From contig NZ_KB849239.1 of NCBI RefSeq assembly GCF_000368085.1, positions 3,127,715 to 3,191,714 on the forward strand: 64,000 bases of DNA. Direction: 5' to 3'. The translations under genes were made by a program, and so were the position numbers. Within the stretch, counting starts at the first letter, position 1, and each line of letters begins with the position of its first letter. Below the pieces are notes generated by a model. It saw only the letters and a program-made list of their open reading frames with translations. It ran no database searches and had not been told where the DNA came from. The DNA comes from Acinetobacter nosocomialis NIPH 2119 (GTDB taxonomy: Bacteria; Pseudomonadota; Gammaproteobacteria; Pseudomonadales; Moraxellaceae). Shown in pieces: positions 46,585 through 54,190 of the stretch.

Positions 46585-47364
46585 TTAGCGGCTTTTAATG
46601 TATTGATTAATCGAATTAATCTCATTTTTAAGTGTTTCAATAATTTTACTTTGTGGGTCAACGGGTAAAAACATTTCGCTATCAAGCGCCACAATACAAA
46701 ACTCAATCCCTTGGTTTGAGTTAAATACCGGCAGACCTACAGCGTTAATACCCGTAAGTAAATCACCTTTAGCCGCAGACATTTGTTGCTGGCGAATCGT
46801 CTCTTTAAGTTCTAAAAACTCTTCCCAATTATGTGGTGCAATGTTTAGCCCAAGTTCTTGATGTTTTTGCCATTCAGTTTCTAGCAATGGACGAATAAAA
46901 TGCTCCGGAAGGTAAGAAGCAAATAAACGTCCTGCAGCAGAATTGACTAAAGGCATAATTGAACCGACTTTGGTCACAATCGAAATAGGGTGATTAGATT
47001 CAATAGATTGAACCACCACAGGGCCTTTTGGCGACCACTTACTAATTTGAATGCCACAGCCAATTTTGCTTTGTAGGTCGTAAATTAGATGTTGTACCAA
47101 CTGTAAAGTGTCACTGTGCTGAATGCAGTTTAAGCCTAAACGCCATGCTTGATCACCTAAGGCATATTGGCCATCTTCAAGCTGTTTGGCGTAATCCATG
47201 CGAATTAGGCTCACCAAGTAACGGTGTACTTTGGCAGGATGCATCTCAAGCTTACTCGATAAGTCTTTGAGAATAATCGGTTGATTGTGCTCTAAAAGGG
47301 CATTTAGTACGGATAAGCCAACTTCAAGTGATTGAACCCCCCCAGATATTTTTTCTTCAATCAT
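46585..47364 (-). CDS. IclR-family regulator of tyrosine catabolism (HmgR-like)
   Basis: The 259-residue protein has an N-terminal winged HTH (about 9-70, QSLEVGLSVLNALLEHNQPIILKDLSSKLEMHPAKVHRYLVSLIRMDYAKQ is in this region) and a C-terminal effector domain ending in a substrate-binding GAF-like fold. Placed between hpd and the fahA operon, it is most likely the regulator of this locus, as HmgR-type IclR proteins are in Pseudomonas. The effector is probably homogentisate, by analogy only. Confidence 0.88.
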   Translation of the reverse strand: MIEEKISGGVQSLEVGLSVLNALLEHNQPIILKDLSSKLEMHPAKVHRYLVSLIRMDYAKQLEDGQYALGDQAWRLGLNCIQHSDTLQLVQHLIYDLQSKIGCGIQISKWSPKGPVVVQSIESNHPISIVTKVGSIMPLVNSAAGRLFASYLPEHFIRPLLETEWQKHQELGLNIAPHNWEEFLELKETIRQQQMSAAKGDLLTGINAVGLPVFNSNQGIEFCIVALDSEMFLPVDPQSKIIETLKNEINSINQYIKSR

Positions 47365-47662
47365 TTAAATACCCTTAATTGATTTACTTCAGCAGTTAAA
47401 CAGTTACGTATAAACATAAATTGGAATTGATGCGATTTACATCATGCCTGAGCCTATAGAAAAATAGAAATCACCTTTTTCTATTAGCGAAATTCACATG
47501 TTTAATAATCAACAATTCTTACAAACAACTTCATCTTTCATTTATAGCGTAAATTGATAGAAGTTTAGTAGATTTAAACAATATAAATCGGCATTGATAT
47601 AGAACAGTTCATTCAAACTATTCCCACCAATGCCGACTTTTAAAACGATTGCTTTGAAAGAA
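47365..47662. other. Spacer between VOC operon end and iclR gene
   Basis: 298 bases with no gene. It contains the iclR promoter on the minus strand; GTTACGTATAAACATAAAT (47403-47421) loosely resembles the ATTACGCAATACATAAT operators, which would fit autoregulation but is a weak match. The operon terminator lies at 47585-47640. Confidence 0.4.
47585..47640 (-). terminator. Probable terminator of the fahA operon
   Basis: Arms AAATCGGCATTG and CAATGCCGACTT are separated by 31 bases. On the minus strand the hairpin follows the VOC gene stop by 23 bases and is followed by TTTATAT. The long loop makes it less certain. Confidence 0.5.
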
Positions 47663-48211
47663 TTATGCGCCTAATTCTTCTTCATGCAAGAAATGAGTAT
47701 GGTGTGGCGCACGTTTGGTTTTGCTCCATTCATCTAACATTTCAGTTTTCATTTCTTCAGTAATTTTTGCAATTTTCTCTTCAGCATGTACATCGTTATA
47801 AGTCAGTTCTAAACGATGGCCATTTGGGTCAAAGAAATAAATTGAATGGAAGATACCATGGTTGGTAATACCTAGCACTTTAACGCCGTTGTCTTCCAAA
47901 TGTTTTTTGGCAGCTAAAAGGGCATTTAAATCTTCAACTTCAAAGGCAATATGTTGTACCCATTGAGGCGTGTTTTCATCTCGGCCCATTTCTGGTTGGG
48001 TTGGTAATTCAAAAAATGCCAAAACGTTGCCCTGACCAGCATCTAGGAATAAATGCATATAAGGGTCGAAGGCTTTCGTTGAAGGTACATGGTCTTCAGC
48101 AAAAGCTAAGATAAAGTCCATGTTGAGCATTTTTTTATACCACTCAACAGTTTCTTTCGCATCCTTACAGCGATATGCAACGTGATGTATTTTTTTAATG
48201 GCAAATGTCAT
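47663..48211 (-). CDS. VOC-fold protein of the tyrosine operon, possible HmgA substitute
   Basis: With ATG 48211 (MTFAIKKIHHVAYRCKD), preceded by AAAGGAG, the protein has 182 residues, two VOC (glyoxalase/dioxygenase) modules. Candidate metal ligands are His10 (IHHVAY), Glu68 (LAFFELP), His87 (VQHIAFEVED) and Glu135 (HRLELTYND). This is the four-ligand His/Glu/His/Glu set of glyoxalase I, while H10, H87 and E135 also make the 2-His-1-Glu triad of extradiol dioxygenases. It is third in the fahA-maiA operon, and no canonical homogentisate dioxygenase is nearby, so it may carry out that step; a glyoxalase or isomerase role is also possible. Confidence 0.8.
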   Translation of the reverse strand: MTFAIKKIHHVAYRCKDAKETVEWYKKMLNMDFILAFAEDHVPSTKAFDPYMHLFLDAGQGNVLAFFELPTQPEMGRDENTPQWVQHIAFEVEDLNALLAAKKHLEDNGVKVLGITNHGIFHSIYFFDPNGHRLELTYNDVHAEEKIAKITEEMKTEMLDEWSKTKRAPHHTHFLHEEELGA

Positions 48212-48227
48212 GTTGAAACTCCTTTTA

Positions 48228-48860
48228 CTATTCCCAATCTGGTTGTTGTTCTGGCGCCGCTTTATAGAAGGCTGGGATAGACAAACAATGTTGATAAATT
48301 GATTCAATTTTTGGAAACGCAGACAAATCTATCTTGAAGCGTTTCGCGTTATAGACCTGTGGAATGAGGCAGCAGTCGGCAATCGTTGCTTCATGTCCAA
48401 AGCAAAATTGTCCATTTGAATCTTGAAGTTGCTGTTCGAGCGTTTGAAAACCTTCAAGAATCCAGTGCTGATACCAGTAATTTTTTTGTTCATCCGAAAC
48501 ATTTAAGTCATTTTTTAAATATTTCAGCACACGTAAGTTATTTAACGGATGAATATCACAAGCGATTGCCTGTGCAAAAGCACGGATTTTAGCTCTCTCT
48601 TTCACATCATTTGGGAGTAATTTGGTTTCCGGATATTGTTCATCTAGATATTCCAAAATACTTAATGACTGTGACAAAGTTAAATCGCCATCTACTAAAG
48701 TTGGCACTAAAGCACTGCGATTTAACTTTAAATAGTCTTCACTTTGCTGCTCGTTTTTAACCAAATGAACTGGTGCAGTTTCATAAGCGAGATTTTTAAG
48801 GTTGAGGCCAATCCGTACTCTGTAAGCTGCAGAGCTACGAAAGTAACTATACAGCTTCAT
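48228..48860 (-). CDS. maiA: Maleylacetoacetate isomerase (zeta-class GST)
   Basis: ATG 48860 (MKLYSYFRSSAAYRVRIGL) gives 210 residues. The zeta-class GST active site motif SSAAYRVRIGL carries the Ser-Ser pair and the glutathione-binding loop; ALVPTLVDGDLTLSQSLSILEYL and ADCCLIPQVYNAKRF are family motifs. It isomerises maleylacetoacetate to fumarylacetoacetate with glutathione. The start overlaps the fahA stop, and the VOC gene follows after 16 bases: the operon is fahA-maiA-VOC. Confidence 0.95.
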   Translation of the reverse strand: MKLYSYFRSSAAYRVRIGLNLKNLAYETAPVHLVKNEQQSEDYLKLNRSALVPTLVDGDLTLSQSLSILEYLDEQYPETKLLPNDVKERAKIRAFAQAIACDIHPLNNLRVLKYLKNDLNVSDEQKNYWYQHWILEGFQTLEQQLQDSNGQFCFGHEATIADCCLIPQVYNAKRFKIDLSAFPKIESIYQHCLSIPAFYKAAPEQQPDWE

Positions 48861-50154
48861 AGTCTGGCTCCGAAGTTTCTGCAAAATCGAAATTTAATGC
48901 AGGAAGTACCGTATTTCGAACTTCACCAAAGCCAACGCGAATACCATTTTTCTCACAGTGTCCTTTCATAATGAGCGTATCCCCATCTTGTAAGAAACCA
49001 CGAGTTTCACCATTCGCAAGTGTTAACGGTTTGGTGGTGTTCCACGTCAGCTCAAGCAAGCTACCATAAGAGTCAGGTGTAGAACCTGAAATAGTACCTG
49101 AACCCATTAAATCGCCGACCTGAACGTTACAACCAGCAATCGTGTGGTGAGTCAGCTGCTGAGCCATAGACCAATACATATATTTGAAATTGGTTTTACA
49201 GATCACATCAGTTTGTGCTGAATTTGGGCTTTGAATTTCAACACTCAAATTAATGTCGTAACTATTCGCTATATTTTCTTGTAAGTAAGCGAGAGGCTTC
49301 GGTTCTTGTTTTGGTCCTTCAACTTTAAATGGCTCAAGTGCTTCAAGTGTAACCACCCAAGGTGAAATCGAGCTTGCAAATGTTTTAGCGTTGAAAGGTC
49401 CAAGTGGAACATATTCCCATTGCTGGATATCGCGTGCTGACCAGTCATTTAGCAGAACCATGCCAAAAATATGATCCCATGCATCTTCAATTGCGATTGG
49501 CTGGCCTAATTGGGTTGGTTTGCCCACAATAAATGCAGTCTCAAGTTCAAAATCGAGTTTGCGAGTTGCTGAGAAAACCGGACGTTCTTCATTTGGAAGC
49601 TTAATCTGACCAGAAGGGCGTACGACGTGAGTTCCGCTGACCACAACAGAGCTAGCACGGCCGTTATAACCAACAGGCAACTCGCTCCAGTTTGGAAGCA
49701 AAGCATTTTTAGGGTCACGGAACATACAGCCCACATTAGTTGCATGTTCTTTAGAAGAATAAAAATCGGTATAGCCAGGAACTTGGACAGGCAAATGTAA
49801 AGTCACGCTGTCTTGCTTAACTAAAACTTCCTGACGTAATGCTTCATTTTCTTGAAGCGTTGAGTTTTCAACTGAAAGAAGAGACTGTAGCGTTTTACGA
49901 ACTTTAGACCAGTTGGCTTTGCCAGATTCAATAAATTTATTGAGTGTAGATTGATTAAAGTATGTGTCTTGATCTGAAAGTTTTAAAAGACCATGCTTTT
50001 CAAGAGCAGCGAGATCAATTACCCAGTCACCGATAGCTACACCGACCTGACGCTCGCCTTCGGCTGTTCTACTAAAAATACCATAAGGCAAATTATGAAT
50101 AGTGAAATCAGATTGAGGTGAAACTTCAATAAAAGAGTTTAGTTTTTGTTCCAT
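48847..50154 (-). CDS. fahA: Fumarylacetoacetase
   Basis: The enzyme splits fumarylacetoacetate to fumarate and acetoacetate. With ATG 50154 (MEQKLNSFIEVSPQSDF), preceded by AAGGAAGC, it has 435 residues, close to the mammalian and Pseudomonas enzymes. The FAH N-terminal domain (about 1-118) is followed by the FAH catalytic fold with metal ligands Asp and Glu in DFYSSKEHATNVG, LDFELETAF and IFGMVLLNDWSARD, and GSGTISGSTPDSYGSLLELTW. It is first in the operon and divergent from the aromatic permease. Confidence 0.96.
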   Translation of the reverse strand: MEQKLNSFIEVSPQSDFTIHNLPYGIFSRTAEGERQVGVAIGDWVIDLAALEKHGLLKLSDQDTYFNQSTLNKFIESGKANWSKVRKTLQSLLSVENSTLQENEALRQEVLVKQDSVTLHLPVQVPGYTDFYSSKEHATNVGCMFRDPKNALLPNWSELPVGYNGRASSVVVSGTHVVRPSGQIKLPNEERPVFSATRKLDFELETAFIVGKPTQLGQPIAIEDAWDHIFGMVLLNDWSARDIQQWEYVPLGPFNAKTFASSISPWVVTLEALEPFKVEGPKQEPKPLAYLQENIANSYDINLSVEIQSPNSAQTDVICKTNFKYMYWSMAQQLTHHTIAGCNVQVGDLMGSGTISGSTPDSYGSLLELTWNTTKPLTLANGETRGFLQDGDTLIMKGHCEKNGIRVGFGEVRNTVLPALNFDFAETSEPDYEAV

Positions 50155-50323
50155 TTTCGCTTCCTTGTCTTCATCTCGCGTCTTATACAAATAAAAGTTC
50201 GGTCTAGGGACTGAGCTACTCAGTAAGTTTTAACCTTTATTCAGGTCATTTTTTACTTATGAGTTTGATAGAGACCGAGAACAACCAATTACTTCATGGT
50301 TCTTATAATACTGAATTCATAAA

Positions 50324-50360
50324 ATTACGCAATACATAATTTGATTACACATTGCATAAT
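50324..50360. promoter_or_regulatory. Two tandem operator-like sites shared with hpd
   Basis: ATTACGCAATACATAAT (50324) and ATTACACATTGCATAAT (50344) start exactly 20 bases apart, about two helical turns. The first matches the reverse complement of the hpd operator core (45067-45083) at 16 of 17 positions. They lie about 165-190 bases upstream of fahA and of the permease. Shared use by the IclR protein is inferred. Confidence 0.65.
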
Positions 50361-50463
50361 AATTGTTATTTCTTGCATTTTCTGTTTTCATGCGCGGTTG
50401 TGAGAAAAGTAACGCAATTATTTTTTCATCAATCCCTATGAAAATCTGATCAATTTATGATAT

Positions 50464-50490
50464 ACGTAATTTATTGGAAAAAAATTACGT
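50464..50490. promoter_or_regulatory. Palindrome ACGTAATTT-N9-AAATTACGT before the permease
   Basis: Perfect nine-base arms flank a nine-base spacer, 22 bases before the permease ATG, probably covering its ribosome-site/promoter edge. It shares GTAATTT/AAATTAC with 45031-45051 and may be another regulator site. Confidence 0.55.
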
Positions 50491-50511
50491 GACAAGGATG
50501 AGAATAATCAT

Positions 50512-51900
50512 ATGTCAACACAAGAGCAAGGAAACCTGAAACACGGTTTGAGTAATCGTCACATCCAGCTGATTGCATTGGGTGGAGCGATTGGTACAGG
50601 GCTGTTTCTTGGTATATCACAATCGATTAAATTGGCAGGTCCATCGGTAATCTTGGGTTATGCGATTGCCGGATTTATTGCTTTTTTAATGATGCGCCAG
50701 CTCGGTGAAATGGTGGTCGAAGAGCCAGTAAGTGGTTCTTTTAGTCATTTTGCTTATAAATATTGGGGACCTTTTGCAGGCTTCATGTCAGGATGGAACT
50801 ACTGGGTACTCAACGTACTGGTATGTATGGCAGAGTTAAGTGCAATTGGTCTTTATATTCAATATTGGTGGCCGCAAATCCCAACGTGGGCATCCGCTCT
50901 AACGTTCTTTATTCTCATTAATGGTATTAATTTGCTGCATGTTAAGTTTTTTGGCGAAATGGAGTTTTGGTTTTCCATTGTCAAAATCTTAGCTATTTTA
51001 GCCATGATCGGTTTCGGCTCGTATTTACTTGCAACCGGTACAGCAGGGCCACAGGCCAGTATTTCAAACCTTTGGGCATTGGGTGGCTTCTTCCCATTTG
51101 GCATTAAAGGTTTGGTCATGGCAATGGCGGTCATTATTTTTGCTTTTGGTGGTATCGAGCTTTTTGGTATTACTGCGGCAGAAGCACGAGACCCAGATAA
51201 AACTTTACCTAAAGCGGTAAACCAGATTATCTATCGTATTTTGATTTTCTATATTGCGACGCTTCTTGTTTTATTCTCATTATTTCCTTGGAATCAAATG
51301 GCACAAGGTGGCAGTCCTTTTGTAATGGTGTTTGCTTCTTTAGACAGCCAAGGTGTTGCAACTTTACTCAACTTCGTGATTTTGACTGCTGCGGTTTCGG
51401 TCTATAACGGCACAAGTTATTGCAGTAGCCGTATGTTGCTCGGCCTTGCTCAGCAAGGAAATGCACCAAAAGTATTTGCTCGTATTAATAAACGCGGTAT
51501 TCCAACCAATGCAGTGATCCTTTCTGCGGCAGTCACTATTTTATGTGTATTGTTAAATTACATTTTCCCAGAAAAAGCGTTTGGCTTACTCATGATGCTT
51601 GTTGTAGCAGCGATTGTGATTAACTGGGTCGTAATTTCATGGACACATTTAAAATTCCGTAAATTCATGACGCGCCAAGGTCAAACCACTAAATTCCCAA
51701 GCTTTATGTATCCATTTAGCAACTACCTTTGCATGGCGTTTATGCTTGGAATTTTAGTTGTCATGTCGCTAACACCAGATATGCGTGTGGCGGTTATGAT
51801 GATTCCGGGATGGATTTTGTGTTTGATGGTGGCTTATCAGTTTAAACGCCGTAAGTTAAAAGCTGAGCAGCCTGTACATGCTTTAGAAGCAGATGTGTAA
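50512..51900 (+). CDS. Aromatic amino-acid permease (AroP-like, APC family)
   Basis: The 462-residue protein has 12 helices and the amino-acid permease signature GLSNRHIQLIALGGAIGTGLFLGISQSIKLAGPSV at the N-terminus. The segment AFGGIELFGITAAEARDPDKTLPKAVNQIIYR is typical of the AAT family (AroP, ProY, GabP). It is divergent from fahA and shares operator-like sequences with hpd, so a tyrosine/phenylalanine transporter is the best guess. A terminator follows. Substrate is inferred from the neighbours. Confidence 0.85.
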   Translation: MSTQEQGNLKHGLSNRHIQLIALGGAIGTGLFLGISQSIKLAGPSVILGYAIAGFIAFLMMRQLGEMVVEEPVSGSFSHFAYKYWGPFAGFMSGWNYWVLNVLVCMAELSAIGLYIQYWWPQIPTWASALTFFILINGINLLHVKFFGEMEFWFSIVKILAILAMIGFGSYLLATGTAGPQASISNLWALGGFFPFGIKGLVMAMAVIIFAFGGIELFGITAAEARDPDKTLPKAVNQIIYRILIFYIATLLVLFSLFPWNQMAQGGSPFVMVFASLDSQGVATLLNFVILTAAVSVYNGTSYCSSRMLLGLAQQGNAPKVFARINKRGIPTNAVILSAAVTILCVLLNYIFPEKAFGLLMMLVVAAIVINWVVISWTHLKFRKFMTRQGQTTKFPSFMYPFSNYLCMAFMLGILVVMSLTPDMRVAVMMIPGWILCLMVAYQFKRRKLKAEQPVHALEADV

Positions 51901-51922
51901 TTAGACCTTAATTAGGAACGAA

Positions 51923-51950
51923 AAGGGACGTATCGCATACGTCCTTTTTT
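51923..51950 (+). terminator. Terminator of the aromatic permease
   Basis: Arms GGACGTAT and ATACGTCC, a three-base loop, and a run of T follow the permease stop by about 25 bases. Confidence 0.9.
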
Positions 51951-51990
51951 ATTTTTAAAATTTACAACAGAAATTAAAGGACTTTATAAT

Positions 51991-52005
51991 TGTTATATTA
52001 TAACA
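51991..52005. promoter_or_regulatory. Zur-box-like palindrome before zrlA
   Basis: TGTTATATTATAACA is a perfect inverted repeat around one base. Zur boxes of gamma-proteobacteria and Acinetobacter are TGTTATA-TATAACA-type palindromes, and ZrlA is known to be Zur-regulated. It lies 55 bases before the ATG. Confidence 0.8.
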
Positions 52006-52059
52006 TCTGTTGAATGAATAACTAAGGCTTCCCGATGTTGAGGGAGGAACAACATATTT

Positions 52060-52740
52060 ATGAAATATTCCTATTTAGGTTTAATCTTACTTTCTCTGAC
52101 TGCGTGTACCACTCAAACACCTAAGCCAACCGTTTCTAAACATCCTCACTCTTTGCCTCAACCATCTAAAACGGTAGTAAGAATAAAACAACAACCCGAA
52201 GATTATATTGCCTGGATTGCAACCGCAGATCATGCGCAGTCTGTACAAGCTTATAAGCAATTTCTTAAGCAAAAAGGGCTTGCCAATTTAGTTCCAGATT
52301 ATGAGTTATTGCGTTCAGCTCGTGACTGGCAAAAATGTGGAGTGGAGCCTTATGCCGTGCCACCACGCGAGATTTGGTCCAATATTGTACCAACGCTCAG
52401 TATCTTAAAAGCATTGGTTGACGATGGTGTAATTAACGATTTTGAAGTGACATCGGCCTACCGAGCTTTATCTTTAAACCGCTGTGCAGGTGGGGCGGAT
52501 GCTTCCCGACATGTCTTTAATGCAGCGCTTGATTTTCGAATTGGACCAGAACAGCCTAGCGACTTAGACCAGTTCAATATTCAACAAACCAAAACTAAAC
52601 TTTGTCAGTTCTGGGAAACCAAAGGACAAGCACTTAACATGGGTCTTGGTGTTTATGCCTCGGGACAAATTCATATTGATAGCCAAGGATTCCGTTCATG
52701 GGGACCTGACCATCACTATAGAACCTCGATTTGTCAGTGA
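52060..52740 (+). CDS. zrlA: Zur-regulated M15-family peptidase lipoprotein ZrlA
   Basis: The 226-residue lipoprotein (signal MKYSYLGLILLSLTAC, lipobox LTAC) has a C-terminal M15 peptidase domain with the zinc ligands and catalytic residues in VTSAYRAL, GGADASRHVFNAALDFR (H...D) and SGQIHIDSQGFRSWG (His). It presumably trims peptidoglycan peptides in the envelope. ZrlA in A. baumannii is Zur-controlled and needed for envelope integrity at low zinc; identity here is based on the family, the Zur box and the position next to zigA. A GGAGG lies upstream. Confidence 0.85.
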   Translation: MKYSYLGLILLSLTACTTQTPKPTVSKHPHSLPQPSKTVVRIKQQPEDYIAWIATADHAQSVQAYKQFLKQKGLANLVPDYELLRSARDWQKCGVEPYAVPPREIWSNIVPTLSILKALVDDGVINDFEVTSAYRALSLNRCAGGADASRHVFNAALDFRIGPEQPSDLDQFNIQQTKTKLCQFWETKGQALNMGLGVYASGQIHIDSQGFRSWGPDHHYRTSICQ

Positions 52741-52810
52741 CTATAAAAGCAATTTTTTCAAAGACTAAGTAAATTGGCTTAGATAAAACTGGAATAAAAA
52801 CTTGATCAAT

Positions 52811-52830
52811 TGTTATGTTATAACATAACA
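52811..52830. promoter_or_regulatory. Zur-box-like palindrome before zigA
   Basis: TGTTATGTTATAACATAACA is a perfect 20-base palindrome. It shares the ATGTTATAACAT core with known Zur sites and lies 95 bases before the chosen zigA ATG. ZigA is a known Zur-regulated gene. Confidence 0.85.
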
Positions 52831-52864
52831 TTAATAGGGTTTAGAAATAGGTTACGCCTGTGAT

Positions 52865-52886
52865 CTGGCCATATTTAATTGGCCAG
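52865..52886 (+). other. Leader hairpin of zigA
   Basis: Arms CTGGCCA and TGGCCAG flank an eight-base loop in the zigA 5' leader, just before an in-frame ATG at 52889. It has no T tract, so it is not a terminator; it might tune translation from the two possible starts. Confidence 0.4.
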
Positions 52887-52924
52887 CCATGATCAGTTTA
52901 AATATTATTCAAAGAGATCAAGCC

Positions 52925-54154
52925 ATGCACACTGCAATCGCCAACTCATTTGCCAAGCTTCCTGTTACCGTTTTATCTGGCTTTTTGGGTGCAGGAAAGA
53001 CCACATTACTCAACCATATTTTAAATAATCGTGAAGGCCGCCGTATTGCCGTGATTGTTAATGATATGTCTGAGGTAAATATTGATGCAGCATTAGTACG
53101 TGAAGGTGGGGCAGAGCTTTCAAGAACAGATGAAAAACTGGTTGAAATGAGTAACGGTTGTATCTGTTGCACGCTACGAGAAGATTTACTGGTTGAGGTG
53201 AGACGCTTAGCCGATGAAGGGCGCTTTGACCAATTGGTGATTGAGTCAACGGGTATTTCAGAACCATTACCAGTAGCAGAAACTTTTACCTTTGAAGATG
53301 AAGATGGAAACTCTCTCAATGAGTTTGCTCGACTCGACACTATGGTCACGGTAGTCGATGCTTTTAACTTTCTTAAAGATTACAGTTCAGTTGATTCACT
53401 GCAACAACGTGGTGAGTCATTAGGCGAGCAAGATGAGAGAACTGTGGTTGACCTTCTTATCGACCAGATTGAGTTTTGTGATGTGATTGTGCTGAATAAA
53501 GTTGATTTGATTGATCAGGCGCAGCAAGACCAGCTTATCGCCATTTTAAAAACTCTAAACCCGCGTGCTCGAATTGAAATTGCTCAATTTGGAAAAATTG
53601 CCTTAGATAAAATCTTAAATACACAGCTATTTGATTTTGATGAAGCCGCGCAAGCACCGGGCTGGTTAAAAGAGTTACGCGGCGAGCATACACCTGAAAC
53701 TGAAGAGTACGGAATCAGTAGCTTTGTTTATCGTGCGCGTCGACCTTTCCATCCAGAGCGTTTTTATGATTTGGTGCAGGCTGAATGGCCGGGAGTCGTG
53801 CGTTCAAAAGGCTTTTTCTGGTTGGCTGCTGACCCTACCTTGGCTTATTCATGGTCACAAGCGGGTGCAATGGCTCGACACGGTTTAGCAGGTTATTGGT
53901 GGGCAGCGGTTGCGGAAGAAGACTGGCCGAGTGACCTCGCCAGTATTGAACAAATTAAGAAAAACTGGGACGCTCGCACAGGTGATGCGCGTCAGGAATT
54001 GGTTTTAATTGGTATGCAAATGGATGAGCAAGCTTTAATAGAACGCTTAGATGGTTGTTTATTAAGTGATGAAGAAATGGCTTTAGGACCACAAGCTTGG
54101 CAGAACTGGTCGAACCCTTTTAAGCAAGATGATGAAACCATGTTGATTGCTTAA
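52925..54154 (+). CDS. zigA: COG0523 GTPase ZigA, zinc-starvation metallochaperone
   Basis: The 409-residue protein starts [20 protein letters not shown] (ATG 52925, AGAGATC upstream); a second ATG at 52889 would add 12 residues. Walker [16 protein letters not shown], the CxCC metal motif [12 protein letters not shown], Walker-type D-x-x-G region and NKVD ([10 protein letters not shown]) are intact, with a CobW C-terminal domain. In A. baumannii ZigA binds zinc and GTP and helps zinc-limited growth, linked to histidine breakdown. It precedes the hut cluster with an acyltransferase gene between them. Confidence 0.92.
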   Translation: MHTAIANSFAKLPVTVLSGFLGAGKTTLLNHILNNREGRRIAVIVNDMSEVNIDAALVREGGAELSRTDEKLVEMSNGCICCTLREDLLVEVRRLADEGRFDQLVIESTGISEPLPVAETFTFEDEDGNSLNEFARLDTMVTVVDAFNFLKDYSSVDSLQQRGESLGEQDERTVVDLLIDQIEFCDVIVLNKVDLIDQAQQDQLIAILKTLNPRARIEIAQFGKIALDKILNTQLFDFDEAAQAPGWLKELRGEHTPETEEYGISSFVYRARRPFHPERFYDLVQAEWPGVVRSKGFFWLAADPTLAYSWSQAGAMARHGLAGYWWAAVAEEDWPSDLASIEQIKKNWDARTGDARQELVLIGMQMDEQALIERLDGCLLSDEEMALGPQAWQNWSNPFKQDDETMLIA

Positions 54155-54190
54155 TAAAATAAAGCCCCTATTTTAAAGGGGCTTATTTTT
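54155..54190. terminator. Bidirectional terminator between zigA and acyltransferase
   Basis: Arms AAAGCCCCT and AGGGGCTT with A/T flanks follow the zigA stop and overlap the end of the convergent acyltransferase gene. Confidence 0.8.

Larger units (their letters stand above)
50155..50511. other. Divergent control region fahA / aromatic permease
   Basis: 357 bases without a gene. It holds two 17-bp operator-like sites at 50324-50340 and 50344-50360 and the palindrome at 50464-50490, described separately. The rest is AT-rich promoter sequence. Confidence 0.55.
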
